A stretch of DNA of 64,000 nt from Roseivirga pacifica (GTDB taxonomy: Bacteria > Bacteroidota > Bacteroidia > Cytophagales > Cyclobacteriaceae). The position numbers were made by a program, and so were the translations under genes. The notes under the pieces were generated by a model. That model was not told the origin of the DNA. It saw only the letters and a program-made list of their open reading frames with translations, and searched no databases. This document shows, piece after piece, positions 43,628 through 52,064 of the stretch. The stretch lies in assembly GCF_900111145.1 (NCBI RefSeq), contig NZ_FOIR01000002.1, positions 310,001-374,000 of the forward strand, given 5' to 3'. The number at the start of each line of letters is the position of its first letter. Positions within the stretch are counted from its first letter, which is position 1.

Positions 43628-44003
43628 GGTTTTAATTGTAGATGATGATTTTGGCGTAAGAGACACGCTCAAAGATTTTCTTGAGTTCTTTTACGAAGAC
43701 ATAGATGTTCAGCTGGCAAAAAATGGGAGTGAGGCAACAGCCTTGGTTAATAATGAATCATTTCAAATATTAATCTCCGACCAAATGATGCCCGATATGA
43801 AGGGCTCTGAATTCATTAATAATACAATTGAAAAACTCAGGGAAGATCAAACTTGGATTTACATTTATAGTGGCCAGTTAATGGACGAATTGAGCGTGAA
43901 CCTTAAGGAATATAAGGAAGTTCAAATCATCGATAAGTTCACTAACCCAATGTTTTTCAAAGAGATTATAGACAAATATAAAGTAGCACACCCTGAGCTA
44001 TAA
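43620..44003 (+). CDS. Receiver-only response regulator paired with the 7TMR-DISM kinase
   Basis: A 127-residue receiver domain with acidic triad D8-D10 (IVDDDFG), phosphoacceptor D54 (LISDQMMPD), S/T in IYSGQL and K in IIDKFTNP. It has no output domain. The gene starts inside the last codons of the kinase gene, a strong sign that it is the direct phosphorelay partner. As with the receiver at 29287, output may be by protein-protein contact. Confidence 0.9.
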   Translation: MIKVLIVDDDFGVRDTLKDFLEFFYEDIDVQLAKNGSEATALVNNESFQILISDQMMPDMKGSEFINNTIEKLREDQTWIYIYSGQLMDELSVNLKEYKEVQIIDKFTNPMFFKEIIDKYKVAHPEL

Positions 44004-44054
44004 AATATATGTAAGAGATAATCATTATTTGTCTTAATTTGAAAGCACTCACAT

Positions 44055-44633
44055 ATGCCGAAACCGAATAAAGACTTTTATAATTACTTCTCTCAAAACC
44101 TCATCAAGGGCTTTATATACCTTGGTTTGCTTATAGCCGCCTTGGTAATTTTCAAAAGCTATTTTGAGTCGCAATACGATGCCCTCCAGCACTGGGTTTC
44201 TGATGACTACTGGCTGATGTTCATCATCTTTCTTATATCCGAAATCTTTGTGGGTATTGTTCCTCCAGAAGTATTTATGGTTTGGACAAAGGACGATCCG
44301 GCAACCCTTTATGTTTGGGTAATAGTAGCCATGACGGTGCTTTCCCTTTTAGCCGGATGGATCAACTATTCAATCGGAAAACTGATTAGCTCTAGACGAT
44401 TTTTTAGGCGCTATTTCAAGCGTAGGCTTAGAAAGTACTCTGAAAGATATGAGCAATACGGCAGCGGTTTTATAGTGGTAGCCGCGCTTACGCCTTTGCC
44501 TTTTGCGCTGGTAAGCCTCATCACTGGCGCATTGTCTTACCCCAGCAAAAAATATTTACTATATTCCTCTTTTAGAGTGCTCAGATTTGTAGCCTATGGG
44601 CTAATCATCTGGAATCTGGGCGATGTTGTCTAG
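44055..44633 (+). CDS. VTT/DedA-like small membrane protein
   Basis: A 192-residue protein with four or five helices. The segment FIVVAALTPLPFALVSLITGAL near residues 140-160 resembles the conserved G/P-rich re-entrant loop of YqaA/VTT (SNARE-associated) proteins, and SEIFVGIVPPEVFMVW (about 62-77) is the matching N-terminal loop. VTT proteins are thought to move lipids across membranes. A basic stretch (RRFFRRYFKRRLRKYS) should face the cytoplasm. It stands between the kinase/receiver pair and the Hyi-like gene. Confidence 0.72.
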   Translation: MPKPNKDFYNYFSQNLIKGFIYLGLLIAALVIFKSYFESQYDALQHWVSDDYWLMFIIFLISEIFVGIVPPEVFMVWTKDDPATLYVWVIVAMTVLSLLAGWINYSIGKLISSRRFFRRYFKRRLRKYSERYEQYGSGFIVVAALTPLPFALVSLITGALSYPSKKYLLYSSFRVLRFVAYGLIIWNLGDVV

Positions 44634-44649
44634 ACTTCAACCTTAAACA

Positions 44650-45561
44650 ATGAAAAGACGAGATTTTATAAACTACGGTAAGCTGGCGGCTTTGGGCGCC
44701 ATGTTACCTACAACCGCATTTGCGTCTGGCAAAAAGGCCGATGCACCTTTCAACCTCAACTATGCACCACATTTTGGCATGTTCGCTAAATCAGCCACTG
44801 GTGGGCCATTAAACGAGTTGGACTTTATGGCCGAAAGAGGTTTTCGTTCTCTGGAAGACAACGGCATGAAGGGCCGTACTGTAGACCTACAGAAGCAAAT
44901 TGCTGCGCGAATGGAACAGCATGGCATGACAATGGGCGTTTTTGTGGCACATACTATCTACTGGTCCGAACCAAACCTTACGAGTGGCAAGCAGGATTAT
45001 AGAGATCAGTTTTTAAAGGAAATAAGAGAGTCTGTAGAAGTCGCCAAACGCGTAAATGCCAAGTGGATGACTGTCGTGCCCGGCTTTGTTGATCTGCGCA
45101 AAGACGAAGGCTATCAAACTGCAAATGTGGTAGAAAGCCTAAAGCAGGCTTGCGATATTTTGGAGCCACATGGCCTAACCATGGTACTAGAACCATTAAA
45201 TAGAAGAGATCACCCGGGTTTGTTCCTCTCTAAAGCTTCACAAGGGTTCGAGATTTGTAAGGCGGTGGACAGCCCATCTTGTAAAATTTTATACGATATC
45301 TATCATCAACAAATTACCGAAGGAAACCTAATTCCGAACATTGAAGCCTCTTGGGACGAAATCGCTTATTTTCAAGTAGGAGATAACCCAGGCAGAAAAG
45401 AACCAACTACTGGAGAGATCAATTACTTGAATGTTTTCAAATTTATTGAGGAAAAAGGATTCGATGGAATTGTAGGCATGGAACATGGTAACTCGCAAGC
45501 AGGAAAAGTAGGTGAGGAGCGTGTAATTGCTGCATACCGAGAAGTAGACGCTTTTAAATAA
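44650..45561 (+). CDS. Hydroxypyruvate-isomerase-like TIM-barrel protein with Tat-type signal
   Basis: A 303-residue protein. The N-terminus MKRRDFINYGKLAALGAML is a Tat-like twin-arginine signal. The rest is an AP-endonuclease-2/xylose-isomerase-like TIM barrel, with conserved acidic residues in MVLEPLNRRDHPG, ILYDIYHQQ, QVGDNPGRKEP and GMEHGNS, matching the metal and substrate residues of Hyi enzymes. It probably isomerises a 2-oxo or keto sugar acid in the periplasm. The MocA-like gene starts 6 bases downstream. Confidence 0.88.
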   Translation: MKRRDFINYGKLAALGAMLPTTAFASGKKADAPFNLNYAPHFGMFAKSATGGPLNELDFMAERGFRSLEDNGMKGRTVDLQKQIAARMEQHGMTMGVFVAHTIYWSEPNLTSGKQDYRDQFLKEIRESVEVAKRVNAKWMTVVPGFVDLRKDEGYQTANVVESLKQACDILEPHGLTMVLEPLNRRDHPGLFLSKASQGFEICKAVDSPSCKILYDIYHQQITEGNLIPNIEASWDEIAYFQVGDNPGRKEPTTGEINYLNVFKFIEEKGFDGIVGMEHGNSQAGKVGEERVIAAYREVDAFK

Positions 45562-45567
45562 TATTGC

Positions 45568-46161
45568 ATGCAAATAGGAGCCGTTTTAGTAGCAGCAGGC
45601 CTCTCTAGCCGCATGCAAGGCAAAAACAAAATGCTGCTGCCTTTTGGTGACAAAACGGTGATTGAAGCTACTTATCAGCAACTTGCTAAAGCTGGGCTGA
45701 CCAAGGTTGTGGTAGTAGCAGGTGCTTATTTCAATGAAATTAAAGAGTCGCTAGAACTACGAGAGCGAGATTGCATTATTGAAAATAGACTTTATAAAGA
45801 AGGGCTAACCACAAGCATTCAGGCTGGAGTGAAGGAACTTGTGCAGATGGACGCGATAATGATTTGCTTAGGCGATATGCCGCTACTCAGGATCAATGAT
45901 TATCAGCTTTTGATTGAGTCTTTTGCTAAAATAGATACAACCATACAAGTGCCTTTTTATAATAAGCAGAAGGGAAACCCAGTGATTTTTGCTCAAAAGC
46001 ACTTCAATGAAATTTTGAACCATACTGAGATGAATGGCTGTTCTGGCATTGTAAAACAAAACAAAGCCGCTGTTCAGCAACTTTCGGTTTCAACCGACCG
46101 TTTTATTTTGGACATTGACACACCCGAAGAGTACCAAAACCTACTGAAACGAATTGACTAA
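45568..46161 (+). CDS. mocA: MobA/MocA-like molybdenum cofactor nucleotidyltransferase
   Basis: A 197-residue NTP-transferase. The Rossmann-like start GAVLVAAGLSSRMQGKNKMLLPFGDK has the nucleotide-binding LxAGxSxRMG-type loop; CLGDMPLL carries the metal-binding aspartate; and NPVIFAQKHFNEIL is typical of the MocA branch. It probably adds CMP (or GMP) to the molybdopterin cofactor for xanthine-dehydrogenase-type enzymes, none of which is coded here. The next gene starts inside its last codons, beginning a tight moe/moa operon. Confidence 0.85.
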   Translation: MQIGAVLVAAGLSSRMQGKNKMLLPFGDKTVIEATYQQLAKAGLTKVVVVAGAYFNEIKESLELRERDCIIENRLYKEGLTTSIQAGVKELVQMDAIMICLGDMPLLRINDYQLLIESFAKIDTTIQVPFYNKQKGNPVIFAQKHFNEILNHTEMNGCSGIVKQNKAAVQQLSVSTDRFILDIDTPEEYQNLLKRID

Positions 46162-47284
46162 AGAAGACCAATTACGATACAGCCGCCAAACCATTATTCC
46201 CGAGTTTGGAGAAGCAGGGCAAGAAAAACTGCTCGCCTCTTCGGTTTTGGTAATAGGTGCTGGTGGCTTGGGGGCACCCATTTTGCAATATTTAACTGCT
46301 GCGGGCATTGGCCGCATCGGCATTGTAGATTTTGACGAGGTGAGCATCTCAAACTTGCAGCGTCAAGTACTTTTTAACACCCACGAACTTGGAAAGTCCA
46401 AAGCACAAACTTCAAAACAAAAGTTAAGTGCACTTAATCCAGCTACCGAATTCGATGTGCACGAGCTGGCGATTAACGCCACCAATGCCATGGATTTGAT
46501 AGAACCGTATGATCTAGTAGTTGATGGTTCTGACAATTTGGCCACGCGATACCTTGTAAACGATGCTTGTTTTTTGCTGAATAAGCCCCTCATTTACGGA
46601 GCTATCTTTAGGTTCGAAGGTCAGGTTTCCGTTTTCAATGCATTGGAAAATGGCAAACGAGGACCAAATTATCGCGATCTTTTCCCTACACCGCCACCGC
46701 CCGAAATGGTACCGAGTTGTAGTGAAGGAGGAGTGATTGGGGTTTTGCCGGGCATTATTGGTGCCATGATGGCCAGCGAGGCCATTAAGGTACTGTGCCA
46801 AATGGGGACTACCCTGAGTGGCAAACTCTTCATCTTTGATGCATTAGATTTTTCTACACATACTTTGAACGTGCCGGCTTCAGCGGACAATCCATTAAGC
46901 GGAAAACATCCAAGTATAACTGAGTTAATCGATTATGAGGCCTTCTGTATGGGGCAAGTTGAGGATAAAGCCCAAGCAGAAGTAACAGTGCACCAACTAC
47001 AGCATATGCTGGAAGAAGGAAATGTAACCTTAATTGATGTAAGAGAGGACTATGAATACGAGATAGCCAACTTGGGTGGAGAACTCATTCCATTGAACAA
47101 AGTATTGAGCAGAAGCGAGGAGATCCCTACAGATGGAAATGTGGTAGTGATGTGCAAAATGGGCGGTAGAAGCCAAAAAGCAATTGATCTGCTTAAGTCG
47201 AAGGGCTATAAAAACTTAAAGAATTTAAAAGGGGGGATTATGGCTTGGAGAGCTGAAATCGACCCTGAATTACAAAGCTATTAG
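46154..47284 (+). CDS. moeB: MoeB-type adenylyltransferase fused to a rhodanese domain
   Basis: A 376-residue protein. ThiF/MoeB domain (about 1-255) has VIGAGGLGAPILQYLTAAG (ATP loop), VDFDEVSISNLQRQ and SCSEGGVIGVLPG. The C-terminal rhodanese domain (about 275-376) has catalytic C334 in CKMGGRS. It should adenylate the MoaD C-terminus and may deliver sulfur from C334. The structural zinc CxxC of E. coli MoeB is absent (NYRDLFPTPPPP stands there). The start is a TTG at 46154, overlapping the mocA-like stop by 8 bases. Confidence 0.9.
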   Translation: MTKEDQLRYSRQTIIPEFGEAGQEKLLASSVLVIGAGGLGAPILQYLTAAGIGRIGIVDFDEVSISNLQRQVLFNTHELGKSKAQTSKQKLSALNPATEFDVHELAINATNAMDLIEPYDLVVDGSDNLATRYLVNDACFLLNKPLIYGAIFRFEGQVSVFNALENGKRGPNYRDLFPTPPPPEMVPSCSEGGVIGVLPGIIGAMMASEAIKVLCQMGTTLSGKLFIFDALDFSTHTLNVPASADNPLSGKHPSITELIDYEAFCMGQVEDKAQAEVTVHQLQHMLEEGNVTLIDVREDYEYEIANLGGELIPLNKVLSRSEEIPTDGNVVVMCKMGGRSQKAIDLLKSKGYKNLKNLKGGIMAWRAEIDPELQSY

Positions 47285-47287
47285 TAA

Positions 47288-47527
47288 ATGAAAGTTACAG
47301 TAACAGCTTTTGGCATTGCTAAAGACATTCTGAATAAGAAACAGACTGAGGTTGAGTACTCAGGAACCACTGTGGCAGATTTAAGGCAGCAGCTCATCCA
47401 GGAATTTCCTGAGTTTGCTAAGCTGGCTTCACTAAAGTTTGCTGTCAATACTGACTATGTGAACGATGATTTTGTGCTAAATTCAAACGATGAGGTGGTG
47501 CTAATTCCACCAGTAAGTGGCGGATAA
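47288..47527 (+). CDS. moaD: MoaD small sulfur-carrier subunit of molybdopterin synthase
   Basis: A 79-residue beta-grasp protein ending PPVSGG, the Gly-Gly tail that is adenylated by MoeB and turned into a thiocarboxylate. The internal pattern (VTVTAFGIAKDIL, then VADLRQQLIQEFPEF, then DEVVLIPPVSGG) fits MoaD. It starts 3 bases after moeB and its TAA overlaps the moaE ATG by one base. Together with MoaE it converts precursor Z to molybdopterin. Confidence 0.93.
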   Translation: MKVTVTAFGIAKDILNKKQTEVEYSGTTVADLRQQLIQEFPEFAKLASLKFAVNTDYVNDDFVLNSNDEVVLIPPVSGG

Positions 47528-47943
47528 TGGAGCAAGTTTACATTTCAACAGATAGATTAAGTAGTCAATGGTGCATCGATTTAGTATCGGATGATGGCAG
47601 TGGTGGCTTGGTAATGTTTATAGGCAACGTGCGAAATCAAACTAAAGGTAAAACTGTTAAGTACCTTGATTTTGAAGCTTATGAGCCCATGGCCATTAAA
47701 GAAATGCAAAAGATTGCTGATACCGCTAAAGACCGTTGGAAGCTTCATAAAATGGTTATTCATCATAGGGTTGGAAAGGTGCCAATAGGAGAAGAGGCTG
47801 TGATTATTGCTTGTTCTTCACCACATCGCAAGGCGTCTTTCGAAGCCTGCGAATACGCTATAGATACCTTGAAGGAAACCGTGCCCATTTGGAAGAAGGA
47901 GTTTTTTGAAGATGGAGAGGTGTGGGTTTCAGCACGTCCATAG
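47527..47943 (+). CDS. moaE: MoaE large subunit of molybdopterin synthase
   Basis: A 138-residue protein with the family motifs GGLVMFIGNVRNQTKGK, YLDFEAYEPMA, HRVGKVPIGEEAVIIACSSPHR and VPIWKKEFFEDG, the latter with the catalytic lysine. It carries out the second step of molybdopterin synthesis with MoaD as sulfur donor. It overlaps moaD by one base. The cofactor genes moaA, moaC and moeA are not in the window, so the pathway must be completed elsewhere. Confidence 0.94.
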   Translation: MEQVYISTDRLSSQWCIDLVSDDGSGGLVMFIGNVRNQTKGKTVKYLDFEAYEPMAIKEMQKIADTAKDRWKLHKMVIHHRVGKVPIGEEAVIIACSSPHRKASFEACEYAIDTLKETVPIWKKEFFEDGEVWVSARP

Positions 47944-47986
47944 GCAAGTTTTAAATTTTTAAATCGGCTAACAATCAACCTGTAAT

Positions 47987-49189
47987 TTGACCAATCACTT
48001 TCCCATATTTAGTAAACATACACCGCTTGGGCAGCCATTGATCTATTTAGACAGTGCAGCTTCTACTCAAAAGCCGCAAGTGGTTATTGATACCATTACT
48101 GATTTCTACACCAATGAGTACGCCTCGACAGGCCGTGGTAGCTATTGGCCTGCAAATGCTGCAAGTGCTAAATATGAGCAAGTCCGTCACCAGGTTGCCA
48201 GCTTTCTGAATGCCAAAAGTGATCGGGAAATCGTTTTTACTTCAGGCACTACAGACGCTATTAATAAGGTGGCACGTTCGTTTGTTTACCCTACTTTATC
48301 GCCTGGAGATTGTGTGGTAACTACCACAATGGAGCATCATTCCAATTACTTGCCATGGCAACAGATATGTAAAGAAAAGAAGTGTGAATTGGTAGTGGCG
48401 CCATTGAATCAAAATGGAATACTAAACACTTTGGCACTTGAAGCTCAATTAGCAAAAGGGGCGAAATTTCTGGCGCTAACGGCTGTTTCAAATGTTCTTG
48501 GAACCCAGAACGATGTTACGGCCATTGTATCTTTGGCTCATCAATATGATGTACCGGTATTAGTTGATGCCGCCCAAGCAGTTGCCCATTACACCATCGA
48601 TGTACAAGCATGGGACTGCGATTTTTTGGTTTTCTCTGGCCATAAGTGCTACGGATCAACAGGTGTGGGAGTGTTGTATGGCAAGACCGATTATCTAGCA
48701 GAAATGCAGCCCGCCAACTACGGTGGTGGCATGGTTCAAAAAGTTAATACTATAGACTCCTCGTTTAGGCCTATCCCTCATAAACATGAAGCGGGTACTC
48801 CAAATGTAGCTGGAGTTATTGGACTAGGTGCCGCCTTAGAATTCTTGCAAAAAAAAGGCTTAGAAAACGTTTATGAGCATGAACAGGCTTTGACCGTTTA
48901 CGCTCTTAATCAATTGGCTGCAATGGATTCTGTGACCATATACGGTTCTGTTGAACAGCGAGGTCCTGTGATTTCATTTAATTTGGATGGGGTGCATCCA
49001 CACGATTTATCTACCTTTTTGAATGAACAAGGAATTTGTATCAGGGCAGGGCATCACTGTGCGCAACCATTAATGCAATGGCTTGATGTGGCGGCTACCG
49101 CTAGAGTGTCATTTGGCATGTACAACACCAAAGTTGATATAGACCAACTTGTTGCTGGACTAAAGTCAGCTTACCAATTTTTCCGATGA
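47987..49189 (+). CDS. sufS: SufS-type cysteine desulfurase
   Basis: A 400-residue PLP enzyme. SGHKCYGSTG holds the PLP lysine (K220), TMEHHSNYLPWQ the cofactor-stacking histidine region, DAAQAVAHY the PLP aspartate/glutamine, and RAGHHCAQPL the persulfide cysteine C358. The RxGHHCA context identifies group II (SufS) enzymes. It supplies sulfur with SufU, whose gene overlaps by 4 bases. The start is a TTG at 47987 (TTGACCAATCAC); no better start is present. Its position after moaDE suggests it may also feed MoeB/MoaD. Confidence 0.93.
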   Translation: MTNHFPIFSKHTPLGQPLIYLDSAASTQKPQVVIDTITDFYTNEYASTGRGSYWPANAASAKYEQVRHQVASFLNAKSDREIVFTSGTTDAINKVARSFVYPTLSPGDCVVTTTMEHHSNYLPWQQICKEKKCELVVAPLNQNGILNTLALEAQLAKGAKFLALTAVSNVLGTQNDVTAIVSLAHQYDVPVLVDAAQAVAHYTIDVQAWDCDFLVFSGHKCYGSTGVGVLYGKTDYLAEMQPANYGGGMVQKVNTIDSSFRPIPHKHEAGTPNVAGVIGLGAALEFLQKKGLENVYEHEQALTVYALNQLAAMDSVTIYGSVEQRGPVISFNLDGVHPHDLSTFLNEQGICIRAGHHCAQPLMQWLDVAATARVSFGMYNTKVDIDQLVAGLKSAYQFFR

Positions 49190-49623
49190 ACGAACGAATA
49201 AAAGCCCTTTATAAAACACACATTATTGAAAAGGCCAAAGACGAAACGCACACTGGCCAGCTTACCGATGCTACACATGTAATTGAGGCCTACAATCCGC
49301 TATGCGGTGATCAATTTACACTATATCTGAAAGTTGAAGATGATGTGGTTAAAGAATTGAAATTCAATGGATACGGATGCTCAATATCAAAGGCATCTAC
49401 AGCTGTTTTAGCGGAATCAATTCTTGGAAAATCGTTAACTGACTTTGGTAAAGTATGGAGTGATTTCATGGAAATCGTGAACGAAAATGCTAAGGCTTCA
49501 CCCGAACAAATTAGCAATAATGAATACCTGTTAGCATTTGCTGCAGCGCGTGAATTTCCAGAACGAAAAACCTGCGCTACACTAAGTTGGGAGGCTTTAG
49601 CAAAAGCCTTAATTACCCATTAA
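49186..49623 (+). CDS. sufU: SufU-type sulfur acceptor/Fe-S assembly protein
   Basis: A 145-residue protein with the SufU zinc residues in place: C40 and D42 (NPLCGDQ), C65 (GYGCSIS) and C130 (RKTCATL). SufU takes persulfide sulfur from SufS by zinc-ligand exchange. A 4-base ATGA overlap with sufS couples their translation. The other suf genes (B, C, D) are not in the window. Convergent with the GH95 gene 12 bases away. Confidence 0.93.
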   Translation: MNERIKALYKTHIIEKAKDETHTGQLTDATHVIEAYNPLCGDQFTLYLKVEDDVVKELKFNGYGCSISKASTAVLAESILGKSLTDFGKVWSDFMEIVNENAKASPEQISNNEYLLAFAAAREFPERKTCATLSWEALAKALITH

Positions 49624-49635
49624 TTTTGTTCTTCA

Positions 49636-51987
49636 TTAGAATAGAACTTCTTTAGAATTACCAGCTTTAAGCTCTATCATCATACTTTCTCCATTCACTA
49701 GTACTTCAATTGATTGAGTAATTGGTGAGGAAAGTTGCAATACGGTTACCTTGCCTTTTTCCCAAGCCATATTTACGGTAATATTTCCGCGTGCTTTCAG
49801 GCCGTTTACTTTCCCACTTGGCCAAGCCTTAGGCAGGGCTGGTAAAATACGGATAAGGCTGTTCTCATGTGATTGAAGTAGCATTTCGGCCATGCCAGCG
49901 GTAAGCCCGAAATTACCATCTATTTGGAAGGGAGGATGCAAGTCGAACATGTTTGGAGCCATGGACTTGCTAAGAAGTGTGTATATGTTTTCATGTGCTA
50001 GATCTCCCTCCAGAAACCTCGCCTGCAGGTTTATTAGCCAAGCTCGGCTCCACCCAGTATGGCCGCCACCATGCTCCATGCGGTAATCCATGGTCTTTTT
50101 AGCTGCTGCAACCAGTTCAGGATTGTTTTGATAAGTGATTTCATTGCCGGGATGGAATGCATAAAGGTTGGACATATGTCTGTGTCCTGGCTCAAACTCT
50201 TCGTATTCCCGATCCCATTCGAGTAATCGGCCATCGCTACCAAGCCTAACCCCAGGCTTTAGTTGTTTTAGTTGAGTCGAAATTTTGTCAGTCCATTCGT
50301 TCTCAATTCCAAGTATTTCAGCAGCATTCAGGTAGTTAGTGAAGAGCTCGGTAATTACCTGCTGATCTTTTGCACTGCCCATTGCCAATGCGGCACGTTC
50401 ACCTTTTGCATTAATAAAGCTGTTTTCTGGAGAAGATGATGGAGCCGATACCAGTAAACCATCTCTCGGATCAACCATTAGCCAATCACTGTAGAAAATG
50501 GCTACTTCCTGCATTGCTGGAAAAGCCCTTTCCTTTAGAAATGTTTCATCCTGAGTAAAGCGATAGTGCTGCCAGTAATGCTGCATAAGCCAACCACCCG
50601 CACCTAAAGAACCGCCCCAATAGGCTTGGTTAGACCGTAGCCAAGTTGGCGCCCATATGTCGGTAGCATGAGGAATAAATGATCCACGACAACCAAAATT
50701 CTCCATAGCTCCAATTTTACCATTTTCAATAAGCCTATCGACTAAATCAAATAGGGGTTGGTTCAATTCGTCTAGGTTGGTGACATTCGCCAACCAATAG
50801 TTCATTTGCAAGTTGATATTGAGATGGTAGTCAGCATTCCAAGGAGCCTGCAAGTGCTCATTCCAAATGCCTTGCAAGTTTGCCGCGGTGGTACCTGGAC
50901 GAGAAGAACTAGTGAGTAGATACCTGCCATAGTTAAAGAGCAGTTCCTCCAAACCAATGTCGGTGGCGCCATAAATTACGCTTTGTAAGCGCTTATCTGT
51001 CGGTTCATTTATTGGGCTATTGGCAATATCCAGCTTCATACGATTGTAAAGCGCTTGGTAATCTTTAGTATGTGCGGACAAGAGTTGGCTAAAAGATTTT
51101 TGACTCACTGATTCCAGGTGCCTTTTGCTTTTTTGCTCAAATGCTTCTTCATAAAAACTAGTGTTAGAAACCAGATAGAAGGTAGCTTCTTTAACGTTTT
51201 TAAGTTCTATAGCCTCATCAGTAAAAAGAACTTCGCCACCAGTATGCTTCACTTTTAGCCGCGTGTCGAATTTAACGCCATGCGTTACAGGCCGCTTTTC
51301 TCCCTTAAACTGACCACCATATTGGGTTATTTCTCCCTGCATAACCAACACGCCATCTTCTACAAAAGTGGTAGCTGTTTTATGGCCATTATCATCAGGC
51401 CTGCTCATGGTTATTTTGGCCGAAAGTCCCTGTTCATCTTCAGTGGTATATTTCAAAAAAATGCCGTCATCGGGTTCAGAAGCCAATATGCTTTGCTTAA
51501 CCTGTTTACCATTCACTTTAAACGATGACTCTACTAAGGCAGTCCGAAGGTCAAGTGAACGCTTGTAATCTGTGTAACTCACAGAGTCGAACGCTATCCA
51601 CAAATCGCCCATGGTTTGGTGCGATTTGGTAACGCCTTTTGTTAAAAACTTCTCTACAAACATTGCGTCAGCTTTTACGTTTTCACCATCGAGTATGAGC
51701 TGCCGAACTTTCGCTAAGTCTTCAGGCGTTCCATCTGGGTTATCCCAACCGTCAGCGGCAGGCCATAGGCTATCATCATTAAGCTGAATACGCTCAGAGT
51801 TTGGATCGCTAAAAACCATTGCCCCAAATCGGCCATTGCCTATAGGGAGTGCTTCTAACCATTCATCGGCTGGTTGTTCATACCACAATAGGGAGGAATC
51901 ATCGCGTAGATCAACCGTTATTTGCTTTGTTTGATGTGTACAGGAAACAATGAATACCAGTGCAAAAAAGGAAAGCAGCTTGCGCAT
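49636..51987 (-). CDS. GH95 family alpha-L-fucosidase-like lipoprotein
   Basis: A 783-residue protein with a lipoprotein signal (lipobox FIVSC, C16). The family's N-terminal domain begins near residue 30 with LLWYEQPADEWLEALPIGNGRFGAMVF. The (alpha/alpha)6 barrel contains GIWNEHLQAPWNADYHLNINLQ, VSAPSSSPENSF with a candidate catalytic glutamate, and FQIDGNFGLTAGMAEMLLQS. GH95 enzymes remove alpha-1,2-L-fucose or related galactose from glycans. It is part of a minus-strand group with an oxidoreductase and a SUMF1-like gene but separated from them by a terminator. Confidence 0.9.
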   Translation of the reverse strand: MRKLLSFFALVFIVSCTHQTKQITVDLRDDSSLLWYEQPADEWLEALPIGNGRFGAMVFSDPNSERIQLNDDSLWPAADGWDNPDGTPEDLAKVRQLILDGENVKADAMFVEKFLTKGVTKSHQTMGDLWIAFDSVSYTDYKRSLDLRTALVESSFKVNGKQVKQSILASEPDDGIFLKYTTEDEQGLSAKITMSRPDDNGHKTATTFVEDGVLVMQGEITQYGGQFKGEKRPVTHGVKFDTRLKVKHTGGEVLFTDEAIELKNVKEATFYLVSNTSFYEEAFEQKSKRHLESVSQKSFSQLLSAHTKDYQALYNRMKLDIANSPINEPTDKRLQSVIYGATDIGLEELLFNYGRYLLTSSSRPGTTAANLQGIWNEHLQAPWNADYHLNINLQMNYWLANVTNLDELNQPLFDLVDRLIENGKIGAMENFGCRGSFIPHATDIWAPTWLRSNQAYWGGSLGAGGWLMQHYWQHYRFTQDETFLKERAFPAMQEVAIFYSDWLMVDPRDGLLVSAPSSSPENSFINAKGERAALAMGSAKDQQVITELFTNYLNAAEILGIENEWTDKISTQLKQLKPGVRLGSDGRLLEWDREYEEFEPGHRHMSNLYAFHPGNEITYQNNPELVAAAKKTMDYRMEHGGGHTGWSRAWLINLQARFLEGDLAHENIYTLLSKSMAPNMFDLHPPFQIDGNFGLTAGMAEMLLQSHENSLIRILPALPKAWPSGKVNGLKARGNITVNMAWEKGKVTVLQLSSPITQSIEVLVNGESMMIELKAGNSKEVLF

Positions 51988-52020
51988 AAGAGGTTTGAAT
52001 TAGAAAAGAGGAAGATGAAA

Positions 52021-52049
52021 TTTGACATTGGTGCGAGACCAATGTCAAA
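52021..52049 (-). terminator. Terminator of the Gfo/Idh/MocA oxidoreductase gene
   Basis: TTTGACATTGGT (52021-52032) pairs exactly with ACCAATGTCAAA (52038-52049), loop 5 bases. A short T run continues on the minus strand. It lies 16 bases past the stop of the oxidoreductase gene and upstream of the GH95 gene. Confidence 0.85.
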
Positions 52050-52064
52050 CAAAAAAAGTTAGGC

